DNA from: Aeromonas veronii bv. veronii
Lineage (GTDB): Bacteria; Pseudomonadota; Gammaproteobacteria; Enterobacterales; Aeromonadaceae
Length of the DNA stretch: 64,000 bases
NCBI RefSeq assembly: GCF_000820225.1
Contig: NZ_CDDK01000013.1
Location: forward strand, 1 to 64,000
Direction of reading: 5' to 3'
The stretch's first letter is position 1, and every line of letters begins with the position of its first letter. A program made the translations under genes and the position numbers. Below are positions 20,203 to 28,642 of the stretch, one piece after another. The notes beneath the pieces were generated by a model that ran no database searches, was not told the origin of the DNA, and worked only from the letters and a program-made list of their open reading frames with translations.

Positions 20203-20853
20203 ATGACCTCTCCGACCTACAATCAGGCCCTGCTCGAGATGGCCACCCAGAGCCTGGCCGAACTGGCCCGCACCGCCGAGCAAAAAGCGGGCAAGCGCAC
20301 TCCGGCCCAAGAGAGCCACTTTCTCTGCACCTGGATGGCCGACTCCCTCAAGGAGAAGCGCTTCTCCCGTCTGGTGATGGAAGATTTGAAAGCTTGGGTG
20401 CAGCTTGGCCGCACCCTGGGTGCGGGCGCCGATCTCAAGGGATTGCTGGAGCGCATCGCCTTCCAATACCAGTGCGCCATGACCAATCCGCAGCAACTGG
20501 GAGCCAAGCTGGCGGCGCTGCTGGAGGAGCTGGCAACGGCAGGCTGGCTGGTGCTGACCGAGAGCGAAGTGAACGCCAGGCTGCGCCTGCAATCTGGCGG
20601 TCAGGCGAGTCTGGTGGTAAGCCATAGCGAATATGAAGGCCATATCGAGGACGGTGAGCTTGTCAAACCCCTCACCCTCTATGTGCGCGGTGACGAGAAG
20701 GTGCTGGCCGAGGCGGCCTTCAAGCACGGCCTGCTGCTGAGCCAGGGCAACAAGAAGACCACCCTGGTCAAACATCACAAGGCCTACCGGCTGATGCCGG
20801 ACAACGCCCAACCGGCGCTGGCACTGCTGAGCGAGGCTCGCCAAGGCGCCTGA
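20203..20853 (+). CDS. DUF2913-like protein of unknown function
   Basis: 216 aa, predicted soluble and largely helical, with no catalytic motif that I can name. The N-terminal pattern (YNQALLEMATQSLAELA), FLCTWMADSLKEKRF and WVQLGRTLG recall the DUF2913 family found in Aeromonas and Vibrio; this match is from memory. ATG 20203 is preferred because AAGGA lies 7 nt upstream; the frame extends to 20122 but that part crosses the preceding hairpin. A strong terminator follows. Confidence 0.7.
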   Translation: MTSPTYNQALLEMATQSLAELARTAEQKAGKRTPAQESHFLCTWMADSLKEKRFSRLVMEDLKAWVQLGRTLGAGADLKGLLERIAFQYQCAMTNPQQLGAKLAALLEELATAGWLVLTESEVNARLRLQSGGQASLVVSHSEYEGHIEDGELVKPLTLYVRGDEKVLAEAAFKHGLLLSQGNKKTTLVKHHKAYRLMPDNAQPALALLSEARQGA

Positions 20854-20870
20854 TCCCGCCTGTTTTCAAC

Positions 20871-20913
20871 AATAAAAACGGCAGACCCTTGAGCAGGATC
20901 TGCCGTTTTTTAT
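20871..20913 (+). terminator. Bidirectional terminator after the DUF2913-like gene
   Basis: AAAAACGGCAGA pairs with TCTGCCGTTTTT across a 13-base loop. There is an A-run before and a T-run after, so it can act on both strands between this gene and the convergent feoC. Confidence 0.88.
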
Positions 20914-20947
20914 TGTTCGATGTTTGGTGATGAGGTCTGGTAGTCGT

Positions 20948-21187
20948 TTAGCGGATCTTGATGCCAATCTGGCCCGCGTCACACCACTCGAACATCACCT
21001 CCTCGCTCTTGCCGCAGCAACTGCCACCACAGACCCGGCTTTCACGCTTGATGACCCGCCCCTTGCGCATCCAGACGCCAAGCATGGCCTCCACCGCATC
21101 TTCCGAGGTGTGGAAGTGGCGAGCCAGATCACGCCGGCTCACCTTCTGCTGCGCGGCGAGGTAATCCCCCAGCTCGCGCAGGATCAT
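20948..21187 (-). CDS. feoC: FeoC-like ferrous iron transport protein
   Basis: 79 aa winged-helix protein. The N-terminal helices LGDYLAAQQKVSRRDLARHF resemble the FeoC DNA-binding fold. A Cys-rich loop follows (CGGSCCGKSEEVMFEWC), matching the Fe-S/metal-binding Cys cluster of FeoC. It overlaps the end of feoB by 4 nt (ATGA), so it is translated with it. In other bacteria FeoC stabilises FeoB or regulates the operon. Confidence 0.88.
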   Translation of the reverse strand: MILRELGDYLAAQQKVSRRDLARHFHTSEDAVEAMLGVWMRKGRVIKRESRVCGGSCCGKSEEVMFEWCDAGQIGIKIR

Positions 21188-23457
21188 AAGGTCACCACCT
21201 TGCGGGCGACGATGTCACCGTGACGGCGACCGGCCCACCAGAGCAGTACCAGAGAGAGGCCGTAGCTGGCGATCCAGAACAAGCTCTGTTCCGGGTGAGC
21301 GGCGAAGGTGGCCACCTGATAGAAGAGGGTGGCGCACATAAAGGCCATGTAGTTGCACCATACCGCCGTCATCAGCGCCCACTGACGACCGGTTTCCCGC
21401 ACCAGCGCGCCCATGGCTGCGGCGCAAGGCATGTAGAGCAGCACGAACAAGAGATAGGCAAAGGCACCGGCCGCCCCGTCGAAGTGGGTCTGCATATTGC
21501 CGTAGGTGGAGACATCCACCTCCTGCGCCTCGGCGGCAGCTTTCTGGTCGTCGAGGTTGCCAACATCAAGCCCCATGGGGTCGCTCGGGTTGATCTCCGC
21601 CAGATTGGCCGCCACGGCATCGATCGCCTCGTGGAAGCTGGCCACCAGCGAGAACTCGCTCTCCTCCTCTTCATCTGCGCCACCACCGGCGTAGAGGCTG
21701 TTGAGGGTCCCGACCACCGCCTCTTTGGCGAAGATACCGGTGACGATACCGACCGTGGCCTGCCAGTTGTCATCGCGTACACCTATGGGGTGCAGCACCG
21801 GGGTCACCGCCTGGCTGATCTTGCTCAGGACCGAGCTCTCCTGCTCCTGATGGCCAAAGCTGCCATCGGTACCCAGGGAATTGAGCACGCTCAGCACGGC
21901 TACCACCAGTACGATGGTTTTACCGGCGCCAAAGACGAAGGATTTAAGCTTCTGCCAGGTCTTGATGGCAACGTTGACCGGACGCGGCCACTCGTAATCC
22001 GGCATCTCCATCAGCATGGAGTCGCTCTTGCCCGGCAGCAGGGTGCTACGCAGCAACAGGCCGGTGAGCACCGCCACCAGAATGCCGATGAGGTAGAGAC
22101 CGAACACCAGGTTCTGGCCAGACTCGGGGAAGAAAGCCACCGCAAACAGGGCGTAAACCGGCAGACGGGCACCGCACGACATGAAGGGGGCCATGGCGGA
22201 GGTCATCAGCCGCTCCCGCTCGGAGTTGAGGGTACGGGTCGCCATCACCGAGGGGACGGTACAACCAAAGCCCATCAGCATCGGCACGAACGCCTTGCCC
22301 GGCAGGCCGAGGCGGCGCATCAGGGCATCCACCACGAAGGCGGCGCGGGCCAGATAGCCGGAGCTCTCCAGCACCGCGAGGAACAGATAGAGGCAGCCAA
22401 TCACCGGAATAAAGGTGGCCACGGTCTGCAAGCCGACCCCGAAGCCATCAGCCAGAATGGCGCCCAGCCATTCTGGGGCATTGACCAGCCCCAGCAGGTG
22501 GTGCACCCCATCGACAAACAGGGCGCCGCCCATGATGTCGAAGAAGTCGATAAAGGCGCTGCCAACGTTGATGGCAAACAGGAACATCAGGTACATGACA
22601 AACAGGAAGAAGGGGATGCCAATCCAGCGATTGAGCAGCACCCGATCCAGCCACTCGCTCTGGGCCTCGGTGAGCTTGCCCTTCTGCTGACGAGCCTGTT
22701 GTACCCACTGGTGGATATGGCCGTAGCGAATATCCGCCAGTTGCAGGTCGATATCCTGTCCCTGATGGGCGCGAGCCACTACATTGGCTGCGGCCGCCTG
22801 CTGACCGGGCAGCAGGGTCTCCTGCATCACCGCATCCTCTTCCAGCAGGCGCAGGGCGCGGCCACGGGTAGTGAGGTGATGCGGGGCGAGCAGGGTTTCC
22901 AGCTCCGCCAAATCGGTTTCAAGCGCGTGGCCGTAATCGAGCTGCAAGGCGGCTTGCGGCTGACCGATAAACTGCCGGATCTGCTGCTTGAAGGCGGCAA
23001 CCTGCTTGCTGTTGTGGGCAGAGAGGGCCACCACCGGGCAACCGAGGGATTTGCCTAGCTTGCTCTCGTCGATGACGATGCGGCGCTTTTGCAGGATATC
23101 CAGCTTGTTGAGCACCACCACCATCGGCAGGCCCAGTTCGCGCAGTTGCAGCGTGAGGTAGAGGGAGCGCTCCAGATTGGCGGCGTCGATGACGTTGAGC
23201 AGCAGGTCGGGTTGTTGGCCCTGGGCAAAGCGGCTGGCGATCTGCTCGTCCAGACTGCCATCCTGACTGGCCAGGCTATAGATGCCGGGCAGATCCATCA
23301 GCTTGAAGTGATGCTCACCCGCGCTGAACTCACCCATCTTCTTGTCGACGGTGACACCACTCCAGTTGCCTACCTGCTGGCGGGCGCCGGTCAGGGCGTT
23401 GAACAGGGAGGTCTTGCCGCTATTGGGGTTACCTACCGTTACCAGGGAATAATTCAT
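21184..23457 (-). CDS. feoB: Ferrous iron transporter FeoB
   Basis: 757 aa inner membrane Fe(II) permease with an N-terminal G domain. G1 is GNPNSGKTSLFN (about 9-20), switch and G3 are DLPGIYSL, and G4 is NKLD. The membrane domain from about residue 280 has two Gate motifs, the first with the conserved Cys in GFGCTVPSVMATRTL and a later one in MSCGARLPVYALF. ATG 23457 places the G domain at the very N-terminus; the frame extends upstream to 23652 without protein-like sequence. Order is feoA-feoB-feoC. Confidence 0.97.
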   Translation of the reverse strand: MNYSLVTVGNPNSGKTSLFNALTGARQQVGNWSGVTVDKKMGEFSAGEHHFKLMDLPGIYSLASQDGSLDEQIASRFAQGQQPDLLLNVIDAANLERSLYLTLQLRELGLPMVVVLNKLDILQKRRIVIDESKLGKSLGCPVVALSAHNSKQVAAFKQQIRQFIGQPQAALQLDYGHALETDLAELETLLAPHHLTTRGRALRLLEEDAVMQETLLPGQQAAAANVVARAHQGQDIDLQLADIRYGHIHQWVQQARQQKGKLTEAQSEWLDRVLLNRWIGIPFFLFVMYLMFLFAINVGSAFIDFFDIMGGALFVDGVHHLLGLVNAPEWLGAILADGFGVGLQTVATFIPVIGCLYLFLAVLESSGYLARAAFVVDALMRRLGLPGKAFVPMLMGFGCTVPSVMATRTLNSERERLMTSAMAPFMSCGARLPVYALFAVAFFPESGQNLVFGLYLIGILVAVLTGLLLRSTLLPGKSDSMLMEMPDYEWPRPVNVAIKTWQKLKSFVFGAGKTIVLVVAVLSVLNSLGTDGSFGHQEQESSVLSKISQAVTPVLHPIGVRDDNWQATVGIVTGIFAKEAVVGTLNSLYAGGGADEEEESEFSLVASFHEAIDAVAANLAEINPSDPMGLDVGNLDDQKAAAEAQEVDVSTYGNMQTHFDGAAGAFAYLLFVLLYMPCAAAMGALVRETGRQWALMTAVWCNYMAFMCATLFYQVATFAAHPEQSLFWIASYGLSLVLLWWAGRRHGDIVARKVVTL

Positions 23458-23585
23458 ACCAGCTCTACCTCTTTTTTCTTCTGAACCCGCCGCGTGCGTG
23501 TGGCAAGCCGCTTTGCAGGTTCGACTTCTTGTCTCTGAACCGCTCCCGGTGACTTTCTTGACCGGAGCGGCAGCCGAGCAGCGGG
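23458..23585 (-). other. feoA-feoB spacer with inverted repeat
   Basis: 128 nt between feoA and feoB. It holds an imperfect inverted repeat (CCGCTCC...GGAGCGG, 23541-23571) that could form a hairpin in the transcript and modulate the feoA:feoB ratio. No T-run is present. Confidence 0.4.
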
Positions 23586-23813
23586 TTATACCGGCTCGAC
23601 TTCTATTTGCTGGGCCAGACTCTTTTGCATGGAGAGACAGATCCCCTGGCACTGGATCTGGAGCGGGTCCCCCAGGGGAGCGGAGCGCAGATAGATGACT
23701 TCAGTCTGGGGCAACAGGCCCATCACCATCAGTTTGCGGCGCAGCGGCCGGGCGAGCTGATTCATATTCTTGATGCGAGCACTCTGTCCCGGTGACAACT
23801 GCGTGAGTACCAT
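23586..23813 (-). CDS. feoA: FeoA, SH3-like protein of ferrous iron uptake
   Basis: 75 aa. It matches FeoA throughout: LSPGQSARIKNM at the start, LRRKLMVMGLLPQTEVIYLRS in the centre, and GDPLQIQCQGICLSMQKS before the last strand. It is a small cytoplasmic partner of FeoB. It is the first gene of the minus-strand feoABC operon. Confidence 0.95.
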   Translation of the reverse strand: MVLTQLSPGQSARIKNMNQLARPLRRKLMVMGLLPQTEVIYLRSAPLGDPLQIQCQGICLSMQKSLAQQIEVEPV

Positions 23814-23821
23814 GACTGACT

Positions 23822-23900
23822 CCTGAAGTTAAACAATAATAATTCGCTTTTACTTGGGGCATTATAAGCTGTGTCTTCAACTTTTATTTGAGTAAAATCA
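23822..23900 (-). promoter_or_regulatory. Probable feoABC promoter with AT-rich Fur-like segment
   Basis: On the minus strand a perfect -10 hexamer TATAAT lies at 23866-23861. Between it and feoA is an AT-rich stretch (GAATTATTATTGTTTAAC, about 23848-23829) that loosely resembles a Fur box. The -35 is poor, suggesting an activator. Fur control is expected from the gene set but the site is a weak match. Confidence 0.4.
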
Positions 23901-23932
23901 AACTCCGCTTAGCTAACCCATAAAGTATTGCC

Positions 23933-24262
23933 ATGAGTCACGACAACAACAGCCGCCTCGTTTACAGCACAGATGGTGGCATGATCAAGGAGCAGAGCGC
24001 TCCCCAATCCGCCTCCCCCTTCCCCACCGACGGCACCGTGCGCATTCGCCGCGAGACCAAGGGGCGCAAGGGTGCCGGGGTGATCACCATTCATGGCGTA
24101 CCCGCCGAACAGCAAAAATCCCTGGCCACCCTGCTCAAGAAAAAGTGCGGCACCGGAGGCGGAATCAAGGAGGGAGTGATCGAGATCCAGGGGGATAAAC
24201 GGGACCTGATCAAAACCGAGCTGGAGAAAGCCGGTTTCAGCGTCAAGCTGGTGGGTGGCTGA
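23933..24262 (+). CDS. yciH: YciH, SUI1/eIF1-like translation factor
   Basis: 109 aa, as in E. coli (108). The C-terminal SUI1 fold is clear: GVITIHGVPAEQQKSLATLL, then KKKCGTGGGIKEGVIEIQGD and KRDLIKTELEKAGF. The N-terminus has the YciH pattern LVYSTDGG. The family influences start-site fidelity in initiation. It is divergent from feoA with 119 bp between. Confidence 0.94.
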   Translation: MSHDNNSRLVYSTDGGMIKEQSAPQSASPFPTDGTVRIRRETKGRKGAGVITIHGVPAEQQKSLATLLKKKCGTGGGIKEGVIEIQGDKRDLIKTELEKAGFSVKLVGG

Positions 24263-24302
24263 TCCCCTTGTCACTCATGCGGTTTTTCCCTAGAATGCCC
24301 GC

Positions 24303-24470
24303 TCCCATCGAGGGGGAGTAGTCTCGCACGCCGGTGCCATCCATTGCATGAATGCCGGTTTGCGACCCTGATCAACATACTTGGTGCCAAATCACCATGG
24401 TCAGGGTGATCCATGCCAGCCATGGATTTGACAAGACCTTTGACGGGTCAGTGCCAATACCGGGGACGGA
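24303..24470 (+). ncRNA. yybP-ykoY-type manganese riboswitch
   Basis: Leader of the UPF0016 exporter gene. Diagnostic segments are GAGGGGGAGTAG (24310-24321), ATCAACATACTTGG (24371-24384), and GACAAGACCTTTGACGGGTC (24430-24449), which carries the family's conserved CAAGACCTTTG loop. A helical junction with the CGCCGGTGCC...GCCGGTTTGCG arm lies between them. The yybP-ykoY RNA senses Mn2+ and typically sits before exactly this kind of gene. Called by motif and context. Confidence 0.8.
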
Positions 24471-24521
24471 TGGCGCAGGCTTGTCTTTGGTTTATAACAA
24501 TTCCGTCCCCCGGTCATTTTT
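24460..24521 (+). promoter_or_regulatory. Expression platform of the Mn riboswitch, terminator-like hairpin abutting the start codon
   Basis: CCGGGGACGGA (24460-24470) pairs with TCCGTCCCCCGG (24502-24513), followed by TCATTTTT and immediately the ATG at 24522. No Shine-Dalgarno sequence is visible before that ATG. The hairpin could terminate transcription or mask initiation when the aptamer is unliganded. Confidence 0.65.
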
Positions 24522-25079
24522 ATGGAAGCCTTGTTAACCTCAACCCTCAGCGTCGCTATTGCCGAAATCGGCGATAAAACCCAGCTGTTGGCGTTGCTGC
24601 TCATCTGCCGTTTTCGCAAGCCCTGGCCCATCATCGCCGGCATGCTGGCGGCTACCCTGCTCAACCATGCGGGCGCTGCCTGGATTGGCGAGTTCATCAG
24701 CCGCTGGCTCGATCCCAAGATAATGACCTGGCTGGTCGCCATCGCCTTTATCGCCATGGCTATCTGGATTTTGGTGCCGGACAAGATGGATGACGAGGAG
24801 AGCCCGCTCGATAAATACGGCCCCTTTATGGCCACCTTCGTGCTCTTCTTTATTGCCGAGATTGGCGACAAGACCCAGATTGCCACCGTGCTACTGGCCG
24901 CCAAGTATGACTCGCTGGTGCAGGTCATTACCGGGACCACCCTCGGCATGATGCTGGCCAACGTGCCTGTGGTGCTGATCGGCAAGCTGGGGGCAGACAA
25001 GCTGCCGCTCAAGGGGATCCGCATCGCCTGCGCCATCCTCTTCGTCGGCCTCGGGGTGAGCACCCTGATCTTTGCCTGA
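24522..25079 (+). CDS. UPF0016/GDT1 family Mn2+ exporter (MneA-like)
   Basis: 185 aa membrane protein with about six helices in two homologous halves. Each half carries the family signature E-x-G-D-K-T-Q (AEIGDKTQLLALLL at about 13 and AEIGDKTQIATVLL at about 110). Acidic residues in these motifs bind the transported cation. Vibrio cholerae MneA is a Mn exporter of this family, and the Mn-type riboswitch upstream fits. No clear ribosome site precedes the ATG. A terminator follows directly. Confidence 0.9.
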   Translation: MEALLTSTLSVAIAEIGDKTQLLALLLICRFRKPWPIIAGMLAATLLNHAGAAWIGEFISRWLDPKIMTWLVAIAFIAMAIWILVPDKMDDEESPLDKYGPFMATFVLFFIAEIGDKTQIATVLLAAKYDSLVQVITGTTLGMMLANVPVVLIGKLGADKLPLKGIRIACAILFVGLGVSTLIFA

Positions 25080-25097
25080 TCGCCTTTTCCGCTGCTC

Positions 25098-25125
25098 AAG
25101 CCCTCCCCCTCAGAGGGCTTTTTTG
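25098..25125 (+). terminator. Terminator after the Mn exporter gene
   Basis: AAGCCCTC pairs with GAGGGCTT across a seven-base loop and is followed by TTTT. Confidence 0.9.
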
Positions 25126-25243
25126 TTTGCTGCTTTGTCTAGTGCGTAACCCGCTGTCGCAACCACCTGCCCTACAGCCAAGGGGCAGTGCACGGTTGCG
25201 GGGACCTCATGCCATAATGGGGCAAACCTCGTGGAGTCCCCCC

Positions 25244-26182
25244 ATGCACAACATATCAAGAGAGACGCTTCTCGAATGGGTCAAACAGGGACGGCTGGCG
25301 CCAGAGAAGCTGGCGGACGCCCTGACCCTCGCCGATCTTCCCCCCCATCCAGCGCGCTGGCAGTGGCTGTTTGACCGGCTGCTGCTCTGGCTCGGCGCCC
25401 TCTGTATCGGGGCTGGCCTTATTTTCTTCGTCGCCTTCAACTGGCAAGAGCTGGGCCGGGTCTCCCGCCTCGCCCTGCTGGAGGCGCCGCTGCTCGCTAT
25501 GCTGCTTCTGCTGTGGCGCAAACCGCTGGGGGATACCCCCCGTCAGGCGCTGCTGCTCGCTATCGCCCTCAATATCGGCGCCCTGCTGGCGCTGGTGGGT
25601 CAGACCTACCAGACCGGCGCCGATCCCTGGCAGCTGTTCGCCACCTGGGCGCTGATGCTGGTGCCGCTGGCGGCATTTGGCCAAAGCCCCCTGCTCTGGA
25701 CCTTAAGCTGGCTGCTCGGCCAGCTGGCGCTGGTGCTCTACTGGCGGCTCGGTTTGTTCACCTTCTTCTTTACCTTCGATGAAGAGGGATTGGGCTGGTG
25801 CCTTACCCTGCTCAACGCCGCCCTCTGGGGTCTGCTTCTGCTGGCGCCAAACCGCTGGCGCCTGATGCCAGGCTGGCTGGCGGGCCTGGCTGCCGGTCTG
25901 GGGGCCACCCTGCTCACCCTGCTAGCGCTGTTTGATGCCGCCTCTGCGCTGGTGTGGCCGCTCTGGCTTGGCTGGCTCGCCGCGGCCTATGCCCTTTGGC
26001 ATCACAGATTTATCGCCGGACTCGCCATGGGGTGCCTCAGCCTGATTGCCGTCATCCTCGCGGCGCTGGGCAAGTGGATGGAGCCCGACATCAACGGCTT
26101 CTTGCTGCTGAGCCTGATTGCCATCGGCCTTTCGGTCACCGCCGCCCGCTGGCTGCAACAACAACGGAGGTCTCATGAGTGA
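25244..26182 (+). CDS. DUF2157 multi-spanning membrane protein
   Basis: 312 aa. The soluble N-terminus (SRETLLEWVKQGRLAPEKL) is the DUF2157 helical start. About eight to ten hydrophobic helices rich in Leu/Trp follow. ATG 25244 has GGAG 8 nt upstream. Its last codons overlap the next gene by 8 nt, and a third gene overlaps in turn, so this is a tightly coupled three-gene membrane operon seen in many Proteobacteria. Function is unknown. Confidence 0.85.
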   Translation: MHNISRETLLEWVKQGRLAPEKLADALTLADLPPHPARWQWLFDRLLLWLGALCIGAGLIFFVAFNWQELGRVSRLALLEAPLLAMLLLLWRKPLGDTPRQALLLAIALNIGALLALVGQTYQTGADPWQLFATWALMLVPLAAFGQSPLLWTLSWLLGQLALVLYWRLGLFTFFFTFDEEGLGWCLTLLNAALWGLLLLAPNRWRLMPGWLAGLAAGLGATLLTLLALFDAASALVWPLWLGWLAAAYALWHHRFIAGLAMGCLSLIAVILAALGKWMEPDINGFLLLSLIAIGLSVTAARWLQQQRRSHE

Positions 26183-27179
26183 TCTGACCCTTTGGCAAGC
26201 ACTGCAACAGGCCAATCTGGTGGAAGGGGATCAGCCCCGTGATACCCAGCCCCACTGGTCGAGCCGCTTTCTGCTCGGGCTGGTGGGCTGGATTGCCGCC
26301 CTGTTCCTGCTCTTTTTCCTGTTTCTCACCTTCGAGCAGCTGACCCGCGAGGCCAACAGCGCCTTGCTGCTGGGGGCCGTGTTGCTGGCGGGTGCCTACG
26401 CCCTTAATCGCAGCCAGCGCGGCGATCTCTGGGATCAATTCGTGCTGGCCCTTACCCTGGCGGCCGATGCCTGGCTGCTCTATGGCCTGCTCGATCAGCT
26501 TGATCTTCATCACACCCTGCTCTGGTTTGGGTTGTGCCTGCTCTCCCTTGCCATCGCCGTGCTGTTCGATCACTGGCTGGTGCGGCTGTTTCACAGCGTG
26601 GCGGCGGCCCTGCTGCTCACTCTTGGCCTCGCCTGCCTCGGGCTGCAACTGCTGGCCCTGCCGCTGGTGATGGCGGCCATCACCTTCTGCTGGCTACGGG
26701 CAGATAGGGATCCAGAGCGCCACCAGCTCTATCACTCCATCACGTTGGGGCTGGCCCTCTCCCTGCTGGTGCTGGGCCGTCTGCACCACCCGCTGTGGGA
26801 TGGCGGCAGCAGCGTGCTGGACGAACTGGGGCTGTCCCGCCTGCCGCTCTGGCTCAATCCCCTGCTCTGCGCTGCTCTGCTGCTGGCGGTGATGGTGAAA
26901 CTCAAGCTCCCCCTGCTGTTTGGCCTGCCGCTGGTGCTGATCAGTGCCATCATCCCCGGCATGGGGGCAGGCGCACTGGTGCTGATCCTCGGCTTTTATG
27001 CTGGCAGTCTGGGGCTGATGACCCTCTCGGCCCTGCTGCTGCTCGGCTATGGCTCGCTCTATTACTACGATCTGGGGCTCACCCTGATGACCAAATCCTG
27101 GCTGCTGCTGGGCTCCGGCATCCTGCTACTGGGTGCCCGCCAGCGGCTCATCACCTTCGCGGCAAGGAGCGACTCATGA
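26175..27179 (+). CDS. DUF4401 multi-spanning membrane protein
   Basis: 334 aa. It starts with SDLTLWQALQQANLV, then about ten hydrophobic segments. It is typically encoded between DUF2157 and GDYXXLXY genes, as here. ATG 26175 has GGAGG 4 nt upstream. It overlaps the upstream gene by 8 nt and the downstream gene by 4 nt (ATGA). Function is unknown. Confidence 0.83.
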   Translation: MSDLTLWQALQQANLVEGDQPRDTQPHWSSRFLLGLVGWIAALFLLFFLFLTFEQLTREANSALLLGAVLLAGAYALNRSQRGDLWDQFVLALTLAADAWLLYGLLDQLDLHHTLLWFGLCLLSLAIAVLFDHWLVRLFHSVAAALLLTLGLACLGLQLLALPLVMAAITFCWLRADRDPERHQLYHSITLGLALSLLVLGRLHHPLWDGGSSVLDELGLSRLPLWLNPLLCAALLLAVMVKLKLPLLFGLPLVLISAIIPGMGAGALVLILGFYAGSLGLMTLSALLLLGYGSLYYYDLGLTLMTKSWLLLGSGILLLGARQRLITFAARSDS

Positions 27180-27694
27180 AACCCGTCACCCGACAACTCG
27201 CCCTGTTGCTGAGCGGCCTCGCCATCCTGGCAGGCATCAATGCCACCGTCTGGCGCTATGAGCACGCCATGAGCAGCGGCGAAGTGGTGCTGCTGCGGCT
27301 CGCTCCGGTCGATCCCCGCTCCCTGATGCAGGGGGATTATATGCGGCTCAACTACGAAATTGCCCGCGAGCTGACCAGCCGCGACGCCCAAACTACTCAA
27401 AACAAGGGCAGCGACACCCTGGTGATCCGCCTCGATGCCCATCAGGTGGCCAGTCTGGTGGCCGATGGCAAACCGGATCGGCTCGCCAGCGATGAGCGGC
27501 TATTGCAGGTGCACCAGAGCGAGCGGCAGTGGCAGATCGGCCCCGATGCCTACTTCTTTGAAGAGGGCACGGCGGAGCAGTACGAAGCGGCCCGCTACGG
27601 CGAATTCAGGCTGCAAGCCGATGGCAAGACCCTGCTGGTGGGGCTGCGGGATGAAGCCTACCAGCCCATCGGGCAGACCCGCGCCCGCTGGTAA
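27176..27694 (+). CDS. GDYXXLXY-domain membrane-anchored protein
   Basis: 172 aa. An N-terminal membrane anchor (LALLLSGLAILAGINATVW) precedes the defining motif GDYMRLNY (about residues 59-66). The periplasmic part ends with a predicted beta-rich segment (YGEFRLQADGKTLLVGLRD). AAGGAG lies about 7 nt upstream of ATG 27176. Last gene of the DUF2157-DUF4401-GDYXXLXY operon; probably the extracytoplasmic partner of the two membrane proteins. Confidence 0.87.
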   Translation: MKPVTRQLALLLSGLAILAGINATVWRYEHAMSSGEVVLLRLAPVDPRSLMQGDYMRLNYEIARELTSRDAQTTQNKGSDTLVIRLDAHQVASLVADGKPDRLASDERLLQVHQSERQWQIGPDAYFFEEGTAEQYEAARYGEFRLQADGKTLLVGLRDEAYQPIGQTRARW

Positions 27695-27765
27695 CGGCAG
27701 TGAATGGCTATTTACTCTGTTCATGGTCACACTCAAGGGAAGGTTGATCGCTAAGGATGTTCCCA

Positions 27766-28512
27766 ATGAGGATATGGCTGATCTGTCATCTGTTGCTGCT
27801 CTGCTGGGCCTCGACGGCCCGGGCTGATCTGGGCAAGCTCGAGTACCTCACCGAAGAGTACCCCCCCTACAACTACAGCGATCCGCAAGGCCAGCCCACC
27901 GGCCTTGCGGTCGATCTGCTGCAGATGATCTGGCAACACAGCGGTGTGACGCCCCAGCCGGTGCGCATCCTGCCCTGGGCGCGAGGTTATTACTTGCTAA
28001 CCCAGAAGCCCAACGTGGTGCTCTTCTCCACCGCCCGCACCCAGGCGCGGGAGGATCTCTTCAAGTGGGTCTGCCCCATCGGCTACTCGGAGTACATACT
28101 GCTGGGCCGCAAAGCGCAGAACATCACCCTGACCGCCTTCGATCAGATGAGCCAGTACAAGATCAGCGCGGTGCGCTCGGACGCCGCCGATCAGTTGCTG
28201 CTCAACAACGGCATGGATGACAACAACATCATCCCGGCCAACCGCCTGTCGCAGGGGTTGAAGATGCTGCTCTCCGGCCGCGCCGACCTGCTCGCCACCA
28301 GCAAGCTGGCGGGATATGACGCCATCCGCGAACTGAAGCTGAGCAGCGACGACTTCAACGTGGCCATGGTGCTGAGCGCCGAGCAGCTCTGCTACGCCTT
28401 CAGCCGTCAGGTGCCCGACAGCGAGATCACCCTCTTTCAGCAGGGCCTGACCCGCGCCCTCGCCTCGGAAGAGTTTCGCAAATTGCAGGCCAAATACCTG
28501 CCGGTGCGCTGA
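27766..28512 (+). CDS. Periplasmic solute-binding protein paralog 1 (PBP2 fold)
   Basis: 248 aa with signal peptide MRIWLICHLLLLCWASTARA. The SBP_bac_3-like core includes EEYPPYNYSDPQGQPTGLAVDLL at its start and the shared motif PWARGYYLLTQKPN. Later segments are LFSTARTQARE, KISAVRSDAADQLL and LSGRADLLATSK. Two Cys (in WVCPIG and EQLCYAFS) could form a disulfide. ATG 27766 is preferred over 27757 because AAGGA lies 8 nt upstream and the signal peptide is then immediate. It is the first of three tandem paralogs with no permease or ATPase nearby, so the role (sensing or orphan transport component) and ligand are unknown. Confidence 0.85.
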   Translation: MRIWLICHLLLLCWASTARADLGKLEYLTEEYPPYNYSDPQGQPTGLAVDLLQMIWQHSGVTPQPVRILPWARGYYLLTQKPNVVLFSTARTQAREDLFKWVCPIGYSEYILLGRKAQNITLTAFDQMSQYKISAVRSDAADQLLLNNGMDDNNIIPANRLSQGLKMLLSGRADLLATSKLAGYDAIRELKLSSDDFNVAMVLSAEQLCYAFSRQVPDSEITLFQQGLTRALASEEFRKLQAKYLPVR

Positions 28513-28529
28513 GCACTCACTCACCCGAC

Positions 28530-28556
28530 GGGCAGCAGTTCGCTGCCCATTTTATT
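28530..28556 (+). terminator. Terminator after solute-binding paralog 1
   Basis: GGGCAGC-AGTTC-GCTGCCC hairpin followed by ATTTTATT. Confidence 0.8.
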
Positions 28557-28642
28557 GATGAAAGATGCAATAGAGGTAGCTAGCTATTCCCGCCACAAGC
28601 AGTCAAACTGGGCTACATAGTTGATTGCGAAGGATCTTTCCC

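Noticed and set aside
21220-23058. 612-codon plus-strand frame opposite feoB
   Set aside because: His/Gln-rich shadow of feoB; no ribosome site or domain.
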